In this document: piece by piece, positions 8,268-18,040 of the stretch
How the letters are laid out: every line of letters begins with the position of its first letter
Numbering within the stretch: the first letter of the stretch is position 1
Assembly (NCBI GenBank): GCA_904419295.1
Contig: CAJFRA010000007.1
Location: 16,338 to 80,337, forward strand
Length of the DNA stretch: 64,000 bases
Reading direction: 5' to 3'
From: Candidatus Pseudobutyricicoccus lothianensis
GTDB lineage: Bacteria > Bacillota > Clostridia > Oscillospirales > Butyricicoccaceae
The notes under the pieces: model-generated
Told to the model about the DNA's origin: nothing
What the model saw: only the letters and a program-made list of their open reading frames with translations
Database searches by the model: none
Program-made: the position numbers and the translations under genes

Positions 8268-10103
8268 ATGGACTACAAACTGAAGCAGTGCCTGGATAAC
8301 GTGCGCAAGCCGGCCCGTTATACCGGGGGCGAATACAACCAGGTGATCAAGGACAAGGCAGGGCTGGAATGCCGGTTCGCCCTGTGCTTTCCAGAGCTGT
8401 ATGAGATCGCCATGAGCCATCTGGGCTCAAAGATCCTGTATGGGCGGCTGAACGCCATGGACAAGGTGTGGTGCGAGCGGATGCACGCGCCCGCCCCGGA
8501 TATGGAGCGGGAGATGCGCCGGGTGGGCCTGCCCCTCTATGGGCTGGAGAGCAAGGACCCGGCTTCGGCATTCGATATTTTCGGCTTTTCGCTGCAATAT
8601 GAGCTCAATTACACCACTGTGCTCAACATGTTGGACCTGGCGGGGGTACCCCAGTTTTCCAAGGACCGCCACAGCCTGTCGCCGCTGGTCATCGCCGGCG
8701 GCCCCTGCGTATACAACGTGGAGCCTGTGGTGGATTTCTTCGACATCATTTTAGTGGGCGAAGGGGAGGAGAACCTGCCTGCGCTGGTGGAGCTCTATAT
8801 GGAAGCCAAGCGCCAGAACATGGACAAGCAGAGCTTTTTGGAAAAAGCGTTGGAAATCGAGGGCGTCTATGTGCCTTCTTTTTACCAGGTGGATTACAAG
8901 GAGGACGGCATCATTGCCGCCATCACCCCCACCCACGGGGCGCCTGCCCAGGTGAAAAAGGCCATCGTGCGGGATCTGGACAAAGCCTATTACCCGGAAA
9001 GCTTTATCGTTCCCTCCACCGACGTGGTGTTCGACCGGGCCATGGTGGAGCTGTTCCGGGGCTGCCGGCGGGGCTGCCGGTTCTGCCAGGCGGGCTACAC
9101 CTACCGGCCCATCCGGGCAAAAAGTGCCGAGACTCTGGCCAGCCAGGCCAAACGGCTGATCGAGACTACGGGTTATGAGGAAGTCTCCCTCACATCCCTC
9201 AGCTCCAGCGATTATCCGCAGCTGGAAAGCTTGTGCGATGCACTGGTGGATTACTGCGAGCCCCGCCATGTGAACCTGGCTCTGCCGTCGCTGCGGGCCG
9301 ACAACTTCAACCTGGATCTGATGGAGAACATCCAGAAAGTGCGCAAAAGCGGTCTGACCTTTGCGCCCGAAGCGGGGACCCAGCGCCTGCGGGACGTGAT
9401 CAACAAAAACCTGTACGAGGAAGACCTGCTCAACGCCTGCTCCATCGCCTTTGGCGCGGGCTACAACAGCGTCAAGCTCTACTTTATGATGGGCTTGCCC
9501 ACCGAGACGGAAGAGGACTTGGCGGGCATCGGCTCCATCGTGCGGCACGTGATCCAGACGTTCCGCCAGACAGCGAAAAACAAGGCCCGGGGCATCAAGA
9601 TCAATGTGGGCGTCTCCACTTTCGTGCCCAAGGCCCAGACGCCTTTCCAGTGGGTGGGGCAAGCCACCCAGCAGCAAGTCAAGGAGCGGCAGGAATTCCT
9701 GCGGGAGCAGCTGAAGATCAAAAACGTCAGCTTCAGCCTGCACAAGCGGGAATCCAGCTATTTGGAGGCGGTGTTCGCCCGGGGCGACCGGCGGCTGTCC
9801 GCCGTCATCTACGAGGCGTGGAAAAACGGCTGCAACCTGGATGCCTGGGATGAATACTTCTCCTTTGACACCTGGATGAAAGCGTTTGAGACCTGCGGGC
9901 TCGACCCGGACTTTTACGCCTACCGCAGCCCGGCAAAAGAGGAGATATTGCCTTGGGACCACATCTTCTCCGGCGTGATGAAGGAATACCTGTGGAGCGA
10001 ATACCAGCAGGCGCTGCAAGGCGTGGCCACGCCGGACTGCGCCCATGGCTGCCGCAACTGCGGCGCCCTGACACTTTCGGGAGGGAGGCCCTGCGATGTT
10101 TAA
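8268..10103 (+). CDS. B12-binding radical SAM protein (TIGR03960-type)
   Basis: A 611-residue protein. An N-terminal cobalamin-binding-like region (about 20-190) is followed by a radical SAM core with the cluster motif CRRGCRFCQAG (CxxxCxxC) near residue 270. The C-terminal part ends in Cys-rich CAHGCRNCG. This family is always paired with a DUF2344 protein, as here (8-bp overlap), and in many Clostridia lies upstream of rng-rplU. Its reaction is not firmly known to me. I chose ATG 8268 because GGAGG lies 5 nt upstream; a GTG 12 bp earlier would place that RBS inside the gene. Confidence 0.88.
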   Translation: MDYKLKQCLDNVRKPARYTGGEYNQVIKDKAGLECRFALCFPELYEIAMSHLGSKILYGRLNAMDKVWCERMHAPAPDMEREMRRVGLPLYGLESKDPASAFDIFGFSLQYELNYTTVLNMLDLAGVPQFSKDRHSLSPLVIAGGPCVYNVEPVVDFFDIILVGEGEENLPALVELYMEAKRQNMDKQSFLEKALEIEGVYVPSFYQVDYKEDGIIAAITPTHGAPAQVKKAIVRDLDKAYYPESFIVPSTDVVFDRAMVELFRGCRRGCRFCQAGYTYRPIRAKSAETLASQAKRLIETTGYEEVSLTSLSSSDYPQLESLCDALVDYCEPRHVNLALPSLRADNFNLDLMENIQKVRKSGLTFAPEAGTQRLRDVINKNLYEEDLLNACSIAFGAGYNSVKLYFMMGLPTETEEDLAGIGSIVRHVIQTFRQTAKNKARGIKINVGVSTFVPKAQTPFQWVGQATQQQVKERQEFLREQLKIKNVSFSLHKRESSYLEAVFARGDRRLSAVIYEAWKNGCNLDAWDEYFSFDTWMKAFETCGLDPDFYAYRSPAKEEILPWDHIFSGVMKEYLWSEYQQALQGVATPDCAHGCRNCGALTLSGGRPCDV

Positions 10104-10734
10104 CGTACGCATCCAATTTGAAAAGAAGGGCGGGGCGGCCTACATCTCCCACCTGGATCTGATGAAGACACTGCAGCGGGCGCTGCTGCGGGCCCAGCTG
10201 CCTGTCAAATACACCGAGGGGTTCAACCCCCACATCTACCTGTCTATTTTGGTGCCCCTTTCCACCGGCTACCAAAGCGAGTACGATTTGTGCGATTTCG
10301 GCCTGCTGCTGGACAGCTGCCCCGATGATCTGGCAGAACGGCTCAACCGGGCGCTGCCCCAGGGGCTGCGGGTGACCCGGGTGGGGGAAGCCCGGCGGCC
10401 GGTCAACCAGATTGGCTTTTGCGGCTATGAGATCCACTACCATTCCCCCTGGGATCCGGCGATTCCCGGCCTGTTCGAGCAGCCGGTGAAGATCTTGAAG
10501 CACTCCAAGCGGGGCGACCGGGAAGTGGTGCTCAACGACTATGTGCGCACGCTGGAATTCCGGCCGGAAGGGGACAGCTTTTGCTGCACATGCCAGCTCA
10601 AGGCCGGCGACGACCCGCTGAACCCCAGCTACATCACCGACGTCCTCCGGTTCCACAGCCGGGTGGGCCAGCCGGACAGGCCCCTCTACATCCGCAAGAG
10701 CATCTTGGACAAAGAGGGGGAGGCCTTCTTTTAG
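10096..10734 (+). CDS. TIGR03936 / DUF2344 radical SAM-associated protein
   Basis: A 212-residue protein starting MFNVRIQFEKKGGAAYISHL, with the family signature of YISHLDLMKTLQRAL and GFNPHIYLSILVPL. It is the constant partner of the upstream B12 radical SAM protein, is sometimes fused to it, and overlaps it by 8 bp. Its function is unsolved; tRNA or rRNA modification has been suggested because the pair often lies near RNA metabolism genes. The stop is followed by the rplS promoter. Confidence 0.85.
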   Translation: MFNVRIQFEKKGGAAYISHLDLMKTLQRALLRAQLPVKYTEGFNPHIYLSILVPLSTGYQSEYDLCDFGLLLDSCPDDLAERLNRALPQGLRVTRVGEARRPVNQIGFCGYEIHYHSPWDPAIPGLFEQPVKILKHSKRGDREVVLNDYVRTLEFRPEGDSFCCTCQLKAGDDPLNPSYITDVLRFHSRVGQPDRPLYIRKSILDKEGEAFF

Positions 10735-10761
10735 CCGCCCAGGGTCCGCAGAAAAAAACTC

Positions 10762-10864
10762 TTGCATCTGCCGGTTGATTATGGTATTATAATCAGGCAT
10801 GTATTACGGACAGTCCTCTGCCGCAGTCAGGGCACGAATGTCTAGGAACGAAAGGAAAGAGAAT
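10762..10864 (+). promoter_or_regulatory. Promoter and short leader of rplS
   Basis: TTGCAT and TATAAT (10788-10793) are present, but the spacer is 20 bp, so the true -35 may be weaker and closer. The leader of about 65 nt can fold through GGACA (near 10809) with TGTCT (near 10840) around an inner CCT/AGG stem. Firmicutes rplS genes often carry an L19 autoregulatory leader. I cannot verify the consensus, so the leader call is tentative. Confidence 0.45.
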
Positions 10865-11206
10865 ATGGATCTCATTGCAAAACTGACCGAATCGCAGCTG
10901 AAGAAAGACGCTGTGAACTTTGAAGTAGGCGACACCGTGCGGGTGCATGCCAAGATCAAAGAAGGAAACCGTGAAAGAATCCAGGTTTTTGAAGGCACCG
11001 TCATCGCCATGAAGCACGGCGGCATTCAGGAGACTTTCACCGTGCGCCGCGTATCCTACGGCGTTGGTGTGGAAAAGGCTTTCCCCGTCCACTCCCCCAA
11101 CTTGGAAAAAGTGGAAGTGGTCCGCAAGGGCAAAGTCAGAAGAGCCAAGCTTTACTACCTGCGTAACAGAGTTGGCAAGGCTGCTAAAGTCAAACAGGAT
11201 ATCTAA
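10865..11206 (+). CDS. rplS: 50S ribosomal protein L19
   Basis: A 113-residue ribosomal protein at the 30S/50S interface. It has the typical N-terminus [15 protein letters not shown], the core [19 protein letters not shown] and the basic C-terminus [22 protein letters not shown] 10865 gives the standard length, with GAAAGGAAAG upstream. Its own promoter and terminator make it a single-gene unit; lepB and rbgA follow, as in other Firmicutes. Confidence 0.98.
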   Translation: MDLIAKLTESQLKKDAVNFEVGDTVRVHAKIKEGNRERIQVFEGTVIAMKHGGIQETFTVRRVSYGVGVEKAFPVHSPNLEKVEVVRKGKVRRAKLYYLRNRVGKAAKVKQDI

Positions 11207-11214
11207 GAGGATGC

Positions 11215-11246
11215 AGGGACGGAATCATTCTGTCCCTCTTCTTTTT
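11215..11246 (+). terminator. Rho-independent terminator after rplS
   Basis: AGGGACGGA pairs with TCTGTCCCT (one G-U) across a short loop, followed by CTTCTTTTT. It lies 8 bp after the rplS stop. Confidence 0.85.
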
Positions 11247-11292
11247 GTACACCGCGGCTGGCCCGCGGGACATGCGGAAAGGGCGTGAAACC

Positions 11293-11922
11293 ATGGAGGA
11301 ACGGGACAAGGAAACAGAGCTCCAGCGCCCGATGGAGCCCGCAGAAGAGGAAGTGGCCGGGGAAGAAAAACAAGGCAAGCGCGAAAAAGGCTCTCTGGCA
11401 TCCGATCTGTTCGATTGGGCTGAAGCACTGGTGTATGCGCTGGCGCTGCTGGTGGTGGTGTGTGCCTTTTTCGTGCGGCTTTCCGGCGTACAGGGCACAT
11501 CCATGTACCCCACCCTGGACAACGGCGACCAGCTGCTGCTCCTCTCCTTTGGCTACAACGAGCCGGAGCGGGGGGATATCGTGGTACTGATGGCCGATGA
11601 TTTTATGGATAAGCCCTTGGTCAAGCGGGTGATCGGGATAGGGGGCGACGTGATCGACATGGATCCCTCCGGCACGGTCACTGTCAATGGCGAGGCCCTC
11701 TATGAACCCTACATCAACGACCTGAACGGGCAGGATATGTACCTGGGCGACATCCAGTTCCCCCTGACTGTGCCCGACGGCCAGGTGTTCGTCATGGGCG
11801 ACAACCGCAACGGCAGCTCGGATAGCCGCAAAGCCGAAGTGGGCACCATTCCCTATGAAAAAATCGTGGGCAAGGCGGTATTCCGCCTGTTCCCCTTCAA
11901 CCGGATGGGGCGGATCGAATGA
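11293..11922 (+). CDS. lepB: Type I signal peptidase
   Basis: A 209-residue S26A protease that removes signal peptides outside the membrane. A long, charged cytoplasmic tail (residues 1-40) precedes one transmembrane helix (about 47-66). The catalytic Ser is in GTSMYPTL and the catalytic Lys in LVKRVIG; the family boxes GDVI and MGDNRNGSSDSR are present. The start is uncertain: another ATG lies 21 bp upstream (MRKGRE), and both have only weak RBSs. It is followed by rbgA with an ATGA overlap. Confidence 0.95.
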   Translation: MEERDKETELQRPMEPAEEEVAGEEKQGKREKGSLASDLFDWAEALVYALALLVVVCAFFVRLSGVQGTSMYPTLDNGDQLLLLSFGYNEPERGDIVVLMADDFMDKPLVKRVIGIGGDVIDMDPSGTVTVNGEALYEPYINDLNGQDMYLGDIQFPLTVPDGQVFVMGDNRNGSSDSRKAEVGTIPYEKIVGKAVFRLFPFNRMGRIE

Positions 11923-12779
11923 AAATCAACTGGTACCCTGGCCATATGGCCAAGACAAAACGCCTGATGCAGGAGGACATCCGCCAGATCGACCTGGTGT
12001 GCGAGCTGCGGGATGCCCGCATCCCACTGGCCTCCCGCAACCCAGACCTGGCCGCTATGACCGGGCAGAAAAAGCGCATCATCATCTTGAACCGGGCCGA
12101 CCAGGCCGACCCGAAGCAGACAGAGGCCTGGAAAGCCTATTTCACCGCCCGAAAGCTGCCGGTGATCGCGCTGGACAGCAAGACCGGGGCGGGCTATTCC
12201 CAGCTTCTGCCCCTGATCCGCCAGGTGATGGCGGATCAGATCGCCCGCAATGAAAAAAAGGGGCTGACCGGCCGGAGCATCCGCATCATGGCCTGCGGCA
12301 TCCCCAACGTGGGCAAATCATCCTTTATCAACCGGGTGCTGGGCCGGCGGTCGGCAGTGGCGGAAGACCGCCCGGGCGTCACACGGCAGAAGCAGTGGTT
12401 CGCCCTCAAAGGCGGCATCGAACTGATGGATACGCCGGGCATGCTCTGGCCCAAGATCGAAGAAGAAGAGACCGGCATGCTGCTGGCTTTCACCGGCACC
12501 ATCAACGACGAGATCATCGACCTGGAGGAGCTGGCCTGCGAGCTGATCCTGCGGCTGGAGCAAGTGGCGCCGGGGGCGCTGCAAGCCCGCTACAAAGTGG
12601 ATCAGGTGGATGTGGCCCAGCCCTATGAGTGCCTGGAGGCACTGGCCCGGTCCCGGGGCTTTTTGCAGGCCCGGGGACAGTGCGACACAGAGCGGATGGC
12701 CCGGGTGCTGCTGGATGAGTTCCGCAGCGGCAAGCTGGGGCGCATCACGCTGCAGCCACCGCCGGAGGAACCGCTATGA
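11919..12779 (+). CDS. rbgA: Ribosome biogenesis GTPase YlqF/RbgA
   Basis: A 286-residue circularly permuted GTPase for late 50S assembly. It begins [13 protein letters not shown] (family signature) and has NRAD (G4), then GIPNVGKSS (G1) near residue 128 and DTPGML (G3). A C-terminal ANTAR-like helical domain follows. It overlaps lepB and rnhB by ATGA on both sides, in the conserved rplS-lepB-rbgA-rnhB order. Confidence 0.96.
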   Translation: MKINWYPGHMAKTKRLMQEDIRQIDLVCELRDARIPLASRNPDLAAMTGQKKRIIILNRADQADPKQTEAWKAYFTARKLPVIALDSKTGAGYSQLLPLIRQVMADQIARNEKKGLTGRSIRIMACGIPNVGKSSFINRVLGRRSAVAEDRPGVTRQKQWFALKGGIELMDTPGMLWPKIEEEETGMLLAFTGTINDEIIDLEELACELILRLEQVAPGALQARYKVDQVDVAQPYECLEALARSRGFLQARGQCDTERMARVLLDEFRSGKLGRITLQPPPEEPL

Positions 12780-13393
12780 CAGCGCCGGACCTGTATGGGC
12801 AGGAAATGCCTTTCCGCCAGGGGATCTCCCTGCTGTGCGGCGTGGACGAGGCGGGCCGTGGCCCGCTGGCCGGACCAGTGTGCGCCGCCGCCGTCATCTT
12901 AGACCCCCAAGAGCCTATTTTGGGGCTCAACGATTCCAAAAAGCTGTCGGCCAAAAAGCGGGACAGCCTGTTCCAGCAGATCACGGCCAAGGCCCTGGCC
13001 TTTGGGGTCGGGTGGGCCAGCGAAGAGGAGATCGACCGGCTCAACATTTTGCAGGCCACTTTCTTGGCCATGCACCGGGCGGTGGAGGCCATGGGGCAGG
13101 CGCCCCAGCTGGTGCTGGTAGACGGCAACCGGGACCCGAAGCTGCCCTATCCCACCCAATGCCTGGTGGGCGGAGACGGCAAAAGCGCTTCCATCGCCGC
13201 CGCTTCGATCTTGGCCAAAGTGAGCCGGGACCGCCGCATGGAGGAGCTGGACAAGCAGTACCCGGCCTATGGCTTTGCCGTACACAAGGGATACGGGACG
13301 AAAAAGCACCGGGAGGCCTTGCTGGCCCTGGGGCCGTGCCCCATCCACCGGCGGACGTTTTTGAAAAAGCTGCTGGGGGAGGCAAAGCCATGA
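12776..13393 (+). CDS. rnhB: Ribonuclease HII
   Basis: A 205-residue nuclease that removes RNA from RNA/DNA hybrids and single ribonucleotides from DNA. The catalytic D and E are in [14 protein letters not shown], a third Asp in VDGNRDPKL, and [14 protein letters not shown] is the conserved RNase HII box. HKGYGT is present near the end. ATGA overlaps join it to rbgA and the yraN-like gene. Confidence 0.97.
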   Translation: MTAPDLYGQEMPFRQGISLLCGVDEAGRGPLAGPVCAAAVILDPQEPILGLNDSKKLSAKKRDSLFQQITAKALAFGVGWASEEEIDRLNILQATFLAMHRAVEAMGQAPQLVLVDGNRDPKLPYPTQCLVGGDGKSASIAAASILAKVSRDRRMEELDKQYPAYGFAVHKGYGTKKHREALLALGPCPIHRRTFLKKLLGEAKP

Positions 13394-13731
13394 ACACCAC
13401 CCTGGCCGGCAGGCGGGGCGAGGCCCTGGCCGCCGCCTACCTGCGGAAAAAAGGGTATTGCATCCTGGCGGCGGGGTACCGCAGCCCCTACGGGGAGATC
13501 GACCTGATCGCCCGGCGGCGGGGCGTCACCGCCATGGTGGAAGTCAAGGCGCGGGCAAGCGACCGCTTTGCCCAGGCCATGGAGTATGTGGACGCCCGCA
13601 AACAGCAGCGCATCCGCCTGACGGCGCAGCAGTGGCTTGCCCAGCAGACGGACGACCCGCAAGTGCGGTTCGATGTGGTCGAAGTATACCCCGGCGGCCG
13701 GGTCCGCCACATTGAGAACGCCTTTCAATGA
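13390..13731 (+). CDS. YraN family (UPF0102) nuclease-like protein
   Basis: A 113-residue member of the PD-(D/E)XK-like fold. It shows [12 protein letters not shown] at the N-terminus, then GEIDLIARR and VEVKAR, which hold the predicted catalytic D, E and K. Its role is not established; it often follows rnhB, as here with an ATGA overlap, which suggests a link to DNA processing. Confidence 0.93.
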   Translation: MNTTLAGRRGEALAAAYLRKKGYCILAAGYRSPYGEIDLIARRRGVTAMVEVKARASDRFAQAMEYVDARKQQRIRLTAQQWLAQQTDDPQVRFDVVEVYPGGRVRHIENAFQ

Positions 13732-13749
13732 AGGGCAGAGGAGGCAAGC

Positions 13750-14472
13750 ATGGCGCTTTACACCATCGGTGACCTGCACCTGTCGGAGACCAGCCAAAAG
13801 CCCATGGATGTGTTTGGCGGCGTTTGGAAAGATTACCGGCGTAAGATCATCGAGGCGTTTCACCGCATTGTGGGGCCCGACGATGTGACGGTGCTGTGCG
13901 GCGATCTTTCTTGGGCGTTGGACCTGGAGGGCGCTTTGGAGGACCTCCGGCTGATCGATTCCTTTCCCGGTAAAAAGATCCTGCTGAAGGGCAATCACGA
14001 TCTGTGGTGGCAGACCGTGACGAAAATGAATAAATTTTTTGAAAATAATCGCATTCAGACCTTGTCTTTTTTGCACAATAATTGTATTTTTTATAGAGAA
14101 ACCGCTTTGTGCGGCACCCGGGGCTGGTTTTATGACCCGACAGACCCGGCTGCCGGCGATGAAAAAGTATTCCGGCGGGAGCTCATCCGGCTGGAAGCAT
14201 CGCTTTCTGCGGCAGAACAGCAAAAGCCGGGCTGCGAAAAGTTCTGCTTTTTGCACTATCCGCCGATCTTAGCCGGCGGGCGGCCCTATGAAGTGCGGGA
14301 GATCACGGCGCTGCTGCGCCGGTATGGCGTCAGCCGTTGCTACTACGGCCACCTGCACGGGGAGAGCTTGCGCGCCGCCTTTTCCGGCGAACGGGACGGC
14401 ATACGCTACCAGGTGGTCTCAGCCGACCATCTGCGCTTCCAGCCTTTGCTGGTCTTACCATCTTGTTATTGA
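13750..14472 (+). CDS. Metallophosphoesterase of the calcineurin-like superfamily
   Basis: A 240-residue cytosolic protein with all metal motifs in order: GDLHL, CGDLSWALD, KGNHDLWW, HYPP and GHLHG. The WW after GNHD marks a clostridial subgroup whose substrate is unknown to me. RBS GAGGCAAGC precedes the ATG. Codons around 14026-14098 are strikingly AT-rich compared with the rest of the gene, probably because a promoter for tig is embedded there. Confidence 0.9.
   Translation: MALYTIGDLHLSETSQKPMDVFGGVWKDYRRKIIEAFHRIVGPDDVTVLCGDLSWALDLEGALEDLRLIDSFPGKKILLKGNHDLWWQTVTKMNKFFENNRIQTLSFLHNNCIFYRETALCGTRGWFYDPTDPAAGDEKVFRRELIRLEASLSAAEQQKPGCEKFCFLHYPPILAGGRPYEVREITALLRRYGVSRCYYGHLHGESLRAAFSGERDGIRYQVVSADHLRFQPLLVLPSCY
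14026..14098 (+). promoter_or_regulatory. AT-rich island inside the phosphoesterase gene, possible tig promoter
   Basis: About 70 bp of mostly A/T within a GC-rich gene. It offers TTGTCT/17 bp/TATTTT (14062-14090) and TTGCAC/15 bp/TATAGA (14071-14097). There is no good promoter in the 31 bp between this gene and tig, a gene expected to be highly expressed, so an internal promoter is a reasonable reading. Confidence 0.45.
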
Positions 14473-14503
14473 AAGTAAGTAAACGTATGAGGAGGAAACT
14501 CAA

Positions 14504-15835
14504 ATGCAGCTGAAGGGCATTGAGAAAAAAGAGAAGAACCAGGTGGAGCTGACGATCTCCATCGACAAAGAAGAGTTTGAAAAAGCGCTGGAGCGGGCTT
14601 ACCGCAAAAACGTGGGCAAAATGACTGTGCCCGGCTTCCGCAAGGGCAAAGCGCCCCGCAAGATCATCGAGAAGCTGTACGGCGAAGGCGTTTTCTTTGA
14701 AGATGCCGTCAACATGTGCTATCCCCAGGCCTACGACAGCGCTGTAGAAGAATCCAAGATCCAGCCGGTGGACCATCCCCAGATCGATGTGGACGAGATC
14801 AGCCCCGAAGGCTTCACTTTTAAGGCCACTGTGACAGTCAAGCCGGAAGTTTCCATCCACGATTACAAGGGCCTGTCGGTGGAAAAGGGCCGCGTCTCTG
14901 TGACGGAAAAAGACGTGAAGGAAGAGCTGAACCGCATGGCGGACCGCAATGCCCGCCTGGTGACGGTGGACCGGGAAGTCAAGAAGGACGACACCGTGAT
15001 GTTCGACTTTGAAGGCTTTGTGGACGGCACCCCCTTTGAAGGCGGCAAAGCGGAGAATTACAGCCTGCGGGTGGGCTCCGGCATGTTCATCCCCGGCTTT
15101 GAAGACCAGATGATCGGCAAAAAGGCCGAAGAGCCCTTTGATGTGAACGTCACATTCCCCGAAGACTACCAGGCCAAAGAGCTGGCCAGCAAGCCCGCTG
15201 TGTTCAAATGCCTGATCCACGAGGTGAAGGAGACCGAGAAGCCCACCATCGACGATGAGTTTGCAAAAGATGTTTCGGAATTTGACACCCTGGATGAATT
15301 GAAAGCCGATCTGAAGGCTAAAATCAAAGAGAACAAAGAAAAAGCGGTAGAGACCGAGTTCGAAGAGAACCTGATCGACCGCATGCTGGAAAACTTCGAG
15401 GCCGATGTGCCCGAGGTGATGGTGGAAGCGCAAATCGACAGAATCGTGGAAGACTTTGGGTATAGACTGTCTATGCAGGGCTTGGGCCTGGATACATACC
15501 TGAAGATGAACGATATGTCCATGGAATCCTTCCGCAAGCTGTTCCGTGAGCAGGCCGACAAGCAGGTGAAAGTCCGCTTGGCCCTGGAGAAGATCGCCGA
15601 GCTGGAAAACATGGAGATCACGGAAGAAGAGCTGGAAGAGGAGTTCAAGAGCCTGGCCGAGCAGAACAACCTGGATGTGGAGCGGGTGAAGCAGCTGCTG
15701 CCTGCCGAATCGCTGAAGGGCGATCTGCTGTCCCAAAAGGCTGTGGACCTGATCAAATCCACCGCGAAGAAAACTGCCAAGAAAGCCACGAAGAAAGCGG
15801 AGAGCAAAGAAGAGAAGAAAGAAGACGAAGAATAA
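14504..15835 (+). CDS. tig: Trigger factor (ribosome-bound chaperone)
   Basis: A 443-residue chaperone and peptidyl-prolyl isomerase at the ribosome exit tunnel. The N-terminal ribosome-binding domain carries VPGFRKGKAPRKII (residues 43-56). An FKBP-type domain lies around 150-240 (DTVMFDFEGFVDG), followed by helical arms to a Lys/Glu-rich tail (KKTAKKATKKAESKEEKK). RBS GAGGAGG is 8 bp upstream. tig-clpP-clpX is a common operon order that joins folding to degradation. Confidence 0.97.
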   Translation: MQLKGIEKKEKNQVELTISIDKEEFEKALERAYRKNVGKMTVPGFRKGKAPRKIIEKLYGEGVFFEDAVNMCYPQAYDSAVEESKIQPVDHPQIDVDEISPEGFTFKATVTVKPEVSIHDYKGLSVEKGRVSVTEKDVKEELNRMADRNARLVTVDREVKKDDTVMFDFEGFVDGTPFEGGKAENYSLRVGSGMFIPGFEDQMIGKKAEEPFDVNVTFPEDYQAKELASKPAVFKCLIHEVKETEKPTIDDEFAKDVSEFDTLDELKADLKAKIKENKEKAVETEFEENLIDRMLENFEADVPEVMVEAQIDRIVEDFGYRLSMQGLGLDTYLKMNDMSMESFRKLFREQADKQVKVRLALEKIAELENMEITEEELEEEFKSLAEQNNLDVERVKQLLPAESLKGDLLSQKAVDLIKSTAKKTAKKATKKAESKEEKKEDEE

Positions 15836-15872
15836 TTCCCCGCTTCCCCTATTTGGAAAGGAGTCTTAGCCC

Positions 15873-16454
15873 ATGTCTCTCGTGCCTATGGTGGTCGAAC
15901 AGACCAATAAAGGCGAGCGTTCTTACGACATCTATTCCCGTCTGCTGAACGACCGCATCGTCTTCCTGTCGGAAGAGGTGAACGACACCACTGCCAGCCT
16001 GGTGGTGGCCCAGCTCCTCTACCTGGAAGCCCAGGACCCGGATAAGGACATCCAGTTCTATATCAACAGCCCTGGCGGCTCCATCACAGCGGGCATGGCG
16101 ATCTATGACACCATGAATTATATCAAATGCGATGTGAGCACCATCTGCATCGGCATGGCGGCCAGCATGGCCAGTTTTTTGCTGGCGGCAGGGGCCAAGG
16201 GCAAGCGTTTGGCGCTGCCCAACAGCGAGATCATGATCCACCAGCCGCTGGGCGGCGCCCAGGGCCAGGCTACGGACATCAAGATCCATGCGGAACACAT
16301 CATCCGCATCCGCAACCGCATGAACAAGATGTACAGCGAGATGACAGGCCAGCCCCTGGAAGTCATCGAGCGCGATACGGAACGCGACAACTTTATGACA
16401 GCCCAGCAGGCCTGCGACTACGGCCTGATCGACAAAGTGATCGCCCACCGCTAA
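15873..16454 (+). CDS. clpP: ATP-dependent Clp protease proteolytic subunit
   Basis: A 193-residue serine peptidase that forms the two-ring proteolytic chamber. It begins [20 protein letters not shown] (typical). The catalytic Ser is in [11 protein letters not shown] (about residue 97), His in MIHQPLGG and the catalytic Asp in the following helix region. RBS GGAAAGGAG is upstream. It works with ClpX, encoded next. Confidence 0.98.
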   Translation: MSLVPMVVEQTNKGERSYDIYSRLLNDRIVFLSEEVNDTTASLVVAQLLYLEAQDPDKDIQFYINSPGGSITAGMAIYDTMNYIKCDVSTICIGMAASMASFLLAAGAKGKRLALPNSEIMIHQPLGGAQGQATDIKIHAEHIIRIRNRMNKMYSEMTGQPLEVIERDTERDNFMTAQQACDYGLIDKVIAHR

Positions 16455-16464
16455 GGTGCTTTCG

Positions 16465-16491
16465 GGCAGGCGGCCCACTGGGCCGCCTGCC
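16465..16491 (+). promoter_or_regulatory. Strong hairpin between clpP and clpX without a T-run
   Basis: A perfect 12-bp stem (GGCAGGCGGCCC / GGGCCGCCTGCC) with a 3-nt loop. It lacks a T-tract, so it is unlikely to be a full terminator; it may stabilise the clpP mRNA end or lower readthrough into clpX. Confidence 0.6.
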
Positions 16492-16527
16492 TGGCTGATT
16501 GAAATCTACAAGGTAAAGAGGTAAGCC

Positions 16528-17805
16528 ATGTCCGACGAACAAAAGGAGATCCGTTGTAGTTTCTGCGGCCGTTCTCAAAAAGAGGTACAGCGCATCATCG
16601 CAGGCCCTGGCGCCTACATCTGCAACGAATGCATTGATATCTGCAAAGACCTGCTGGATGAAGAGCGGGAAGAAGAGGGCAGCTACAGCAAAAAGCACCG
16701 GGAAGAAAAACTGCTCAAGCCCTCGGAACTGAAAGAGGTGCTGGATCAGTATGTCATCGGCCAGGACCGGGCGAAAGTAGTGCTTTCGGTGGCGGTATAC
16801 AACCACTACAAGCGCATCCGCTCCCAGGGCGATGAAGACAACGAAGTCGAGCTGCAAAAGAGCAATATTTTGATGCTGGGCCCAACGGGCAGCGGCAAGA
16901 CTTTGCTGGCACAGACCCTGGCCCGCACGCTGGATGTGCCCTTTGCCATCGCCGACGCCACCACCCTGACAGAGGCCGGCTACGTGGGCGAAGACGTGGA
17001 GAACATCTTGCTGCGGCTGATCCAAGCGGCCGATTACGATGTGGAGCGGGCGGAACACGGCATCATTTACATCGATGAGCTGGATAAGATCGCCCGCAAG
17101 AGCGAAAACCCCTCCATCACCCGGGATGTGAGCGGCGAAGGGGTGCAGCAGGCCCTGCTGAAGATCCTGGAGGGCACGAAAGCCAATGTGCCGCCCCAGG
17201 GAGGCCGCAAACACCCCCAGCAGGAGTTTATCCAGATCGACACCAGCAATATCCTGTTCATCTGCGGCGGCGCCTTTGATGGGCTGGACCAGATCATCGA
17301 AAAGCGCTGCGGCAACCAGGGGCTGGGCTTTGGCGCCCAGATCCACAGCAAAAAACAGACGGATAAAGCGGCGATCCTGCGCAAGGTGGAGCCCCAGGAT
17401 ATCCTGAAGTTTGGCATCATCCCGGAGCTGATCGGCCGCCTGCCGGTGATCACCGCCCTGGACCCGCTGGACAAACACGCGCTGATGAACATCCTCACCG
17501 AGCCCAAAAATGCGCTGACCAAGCAGTATCAGTATCTGCTGGCGCTGGATGGGGTGGACCTGGTCTTTGAGCCCGACGCCCTGGAGGCCATTGCAGAAAA
17601 GACCATGGAGCGCAATACAGGCGCCCGCGGCCTGCGGTCTGTGCTGGAAGAAGTGGTGACGAATATCATGTTCGACGCCCCCTCGGACAGCAGCATCAGC
17701 CGGGTGATCATCACCCGGGATTGCGTGGAGAACCATACGCCGCCCACCCTGGAGCACGAAGGGCGGAAGCTGCCCAAGCCCGGCAAAGCGGCCGGCAAGA
17801 AATAG
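16528..17805 (+). CDS. clpX: Clp protease ATP-binding subunit ClpX
   Basis: A 425-residue AAA+ unfoldase that feeds substrates to ClpP. The N-terminal zinc domain has CSFCGRSQ and CNECIDIC. The AAA+ core has GPTGSGKT (Walker A), YIDELDKI (Walker B), and the IGF-equivalent loop LGFGAQ for docking on ClpP. The pore loop GYVGED is present. Its stop is 20 bp before a strong terminator that ends the operon. Confidence 0.98.
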   Translation: MSDEQKEIRCSFCGRSQKEVQRIIAGPGAYICNECIDICKDLLDEEREEEGSYSKKHREEKLLKPSELKEVLDQYVIGQDRAKVVLSVAVYNHYKRIRSQGDEDNEVELQKSNILMLGPTGSGKTLLAQTLARTLDVPFAIADATTLTEAGYVGEDVENILLRLIQAADYDVERAEHGIIYIDELDKIARKSENPSITRDVSGEGVQQALLKILEGTKANVPPQGGRKHPQQEFIQIDTSNILFICGGAFDGLDQIIEKRCGNQGLGFGAQIHSKKQTDKAAILRKVEPQDILKFGIIPELIGRLPVITALDPLDKHALMNILTEPKNALTKQYQYLLALDGVDLVFEPDALEAIAEKTMERNTGARGLRSVLEEVVTNIMFDAPSDSSISRVIITRDCVENHTPPTLEHEGRKLPKPGKAAGKK

Positions 17806-17825
17806 AACCCGAGAGAAAAAGGAAA

Positions 17826-17852
17826 GAGGCTGCGGCTGCGGCCTCTTTTTTT
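17826..17852 (+). terminator. Rho-independent terminator after clpX
   Basis: An 8-bp stem (GAGGCTGC / GCGGCCTC with one G-U), a GGCT loop and seven T. It separates clpX from lon. Confidence 0.9.
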
Positions 17853-17883
17853 CGCATACCCGCTGTGATTTCGCCCGAACAGG

Positions 17884-17912
17884 TTGTAGAAATCGCGCCG
17901 GTATGTTATACT
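17884..17912 (+). promoter_or_regulatory. Sigma-A promoter of lon
   Basis: TTGTAG, a 17-bp spacer and TATACT. A leader of about 120 nt runs to lon at 18041; I see no riboswitch and no CIRCE- or CtsR-like operator in it. Confidence 0.8.
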
Positions 17913-18040
17913 AATTTTATTCATGCAAACCCCGAGAATGAATGGATAAAGTCACGGCGGCCAGGCAGTTTTGCCCCAGCAGGGCAAAGCATTCCCCCGG
18001 CTGGGTTTGCGGAGAATCAAGCAGATAAAAAGGAGATCTT

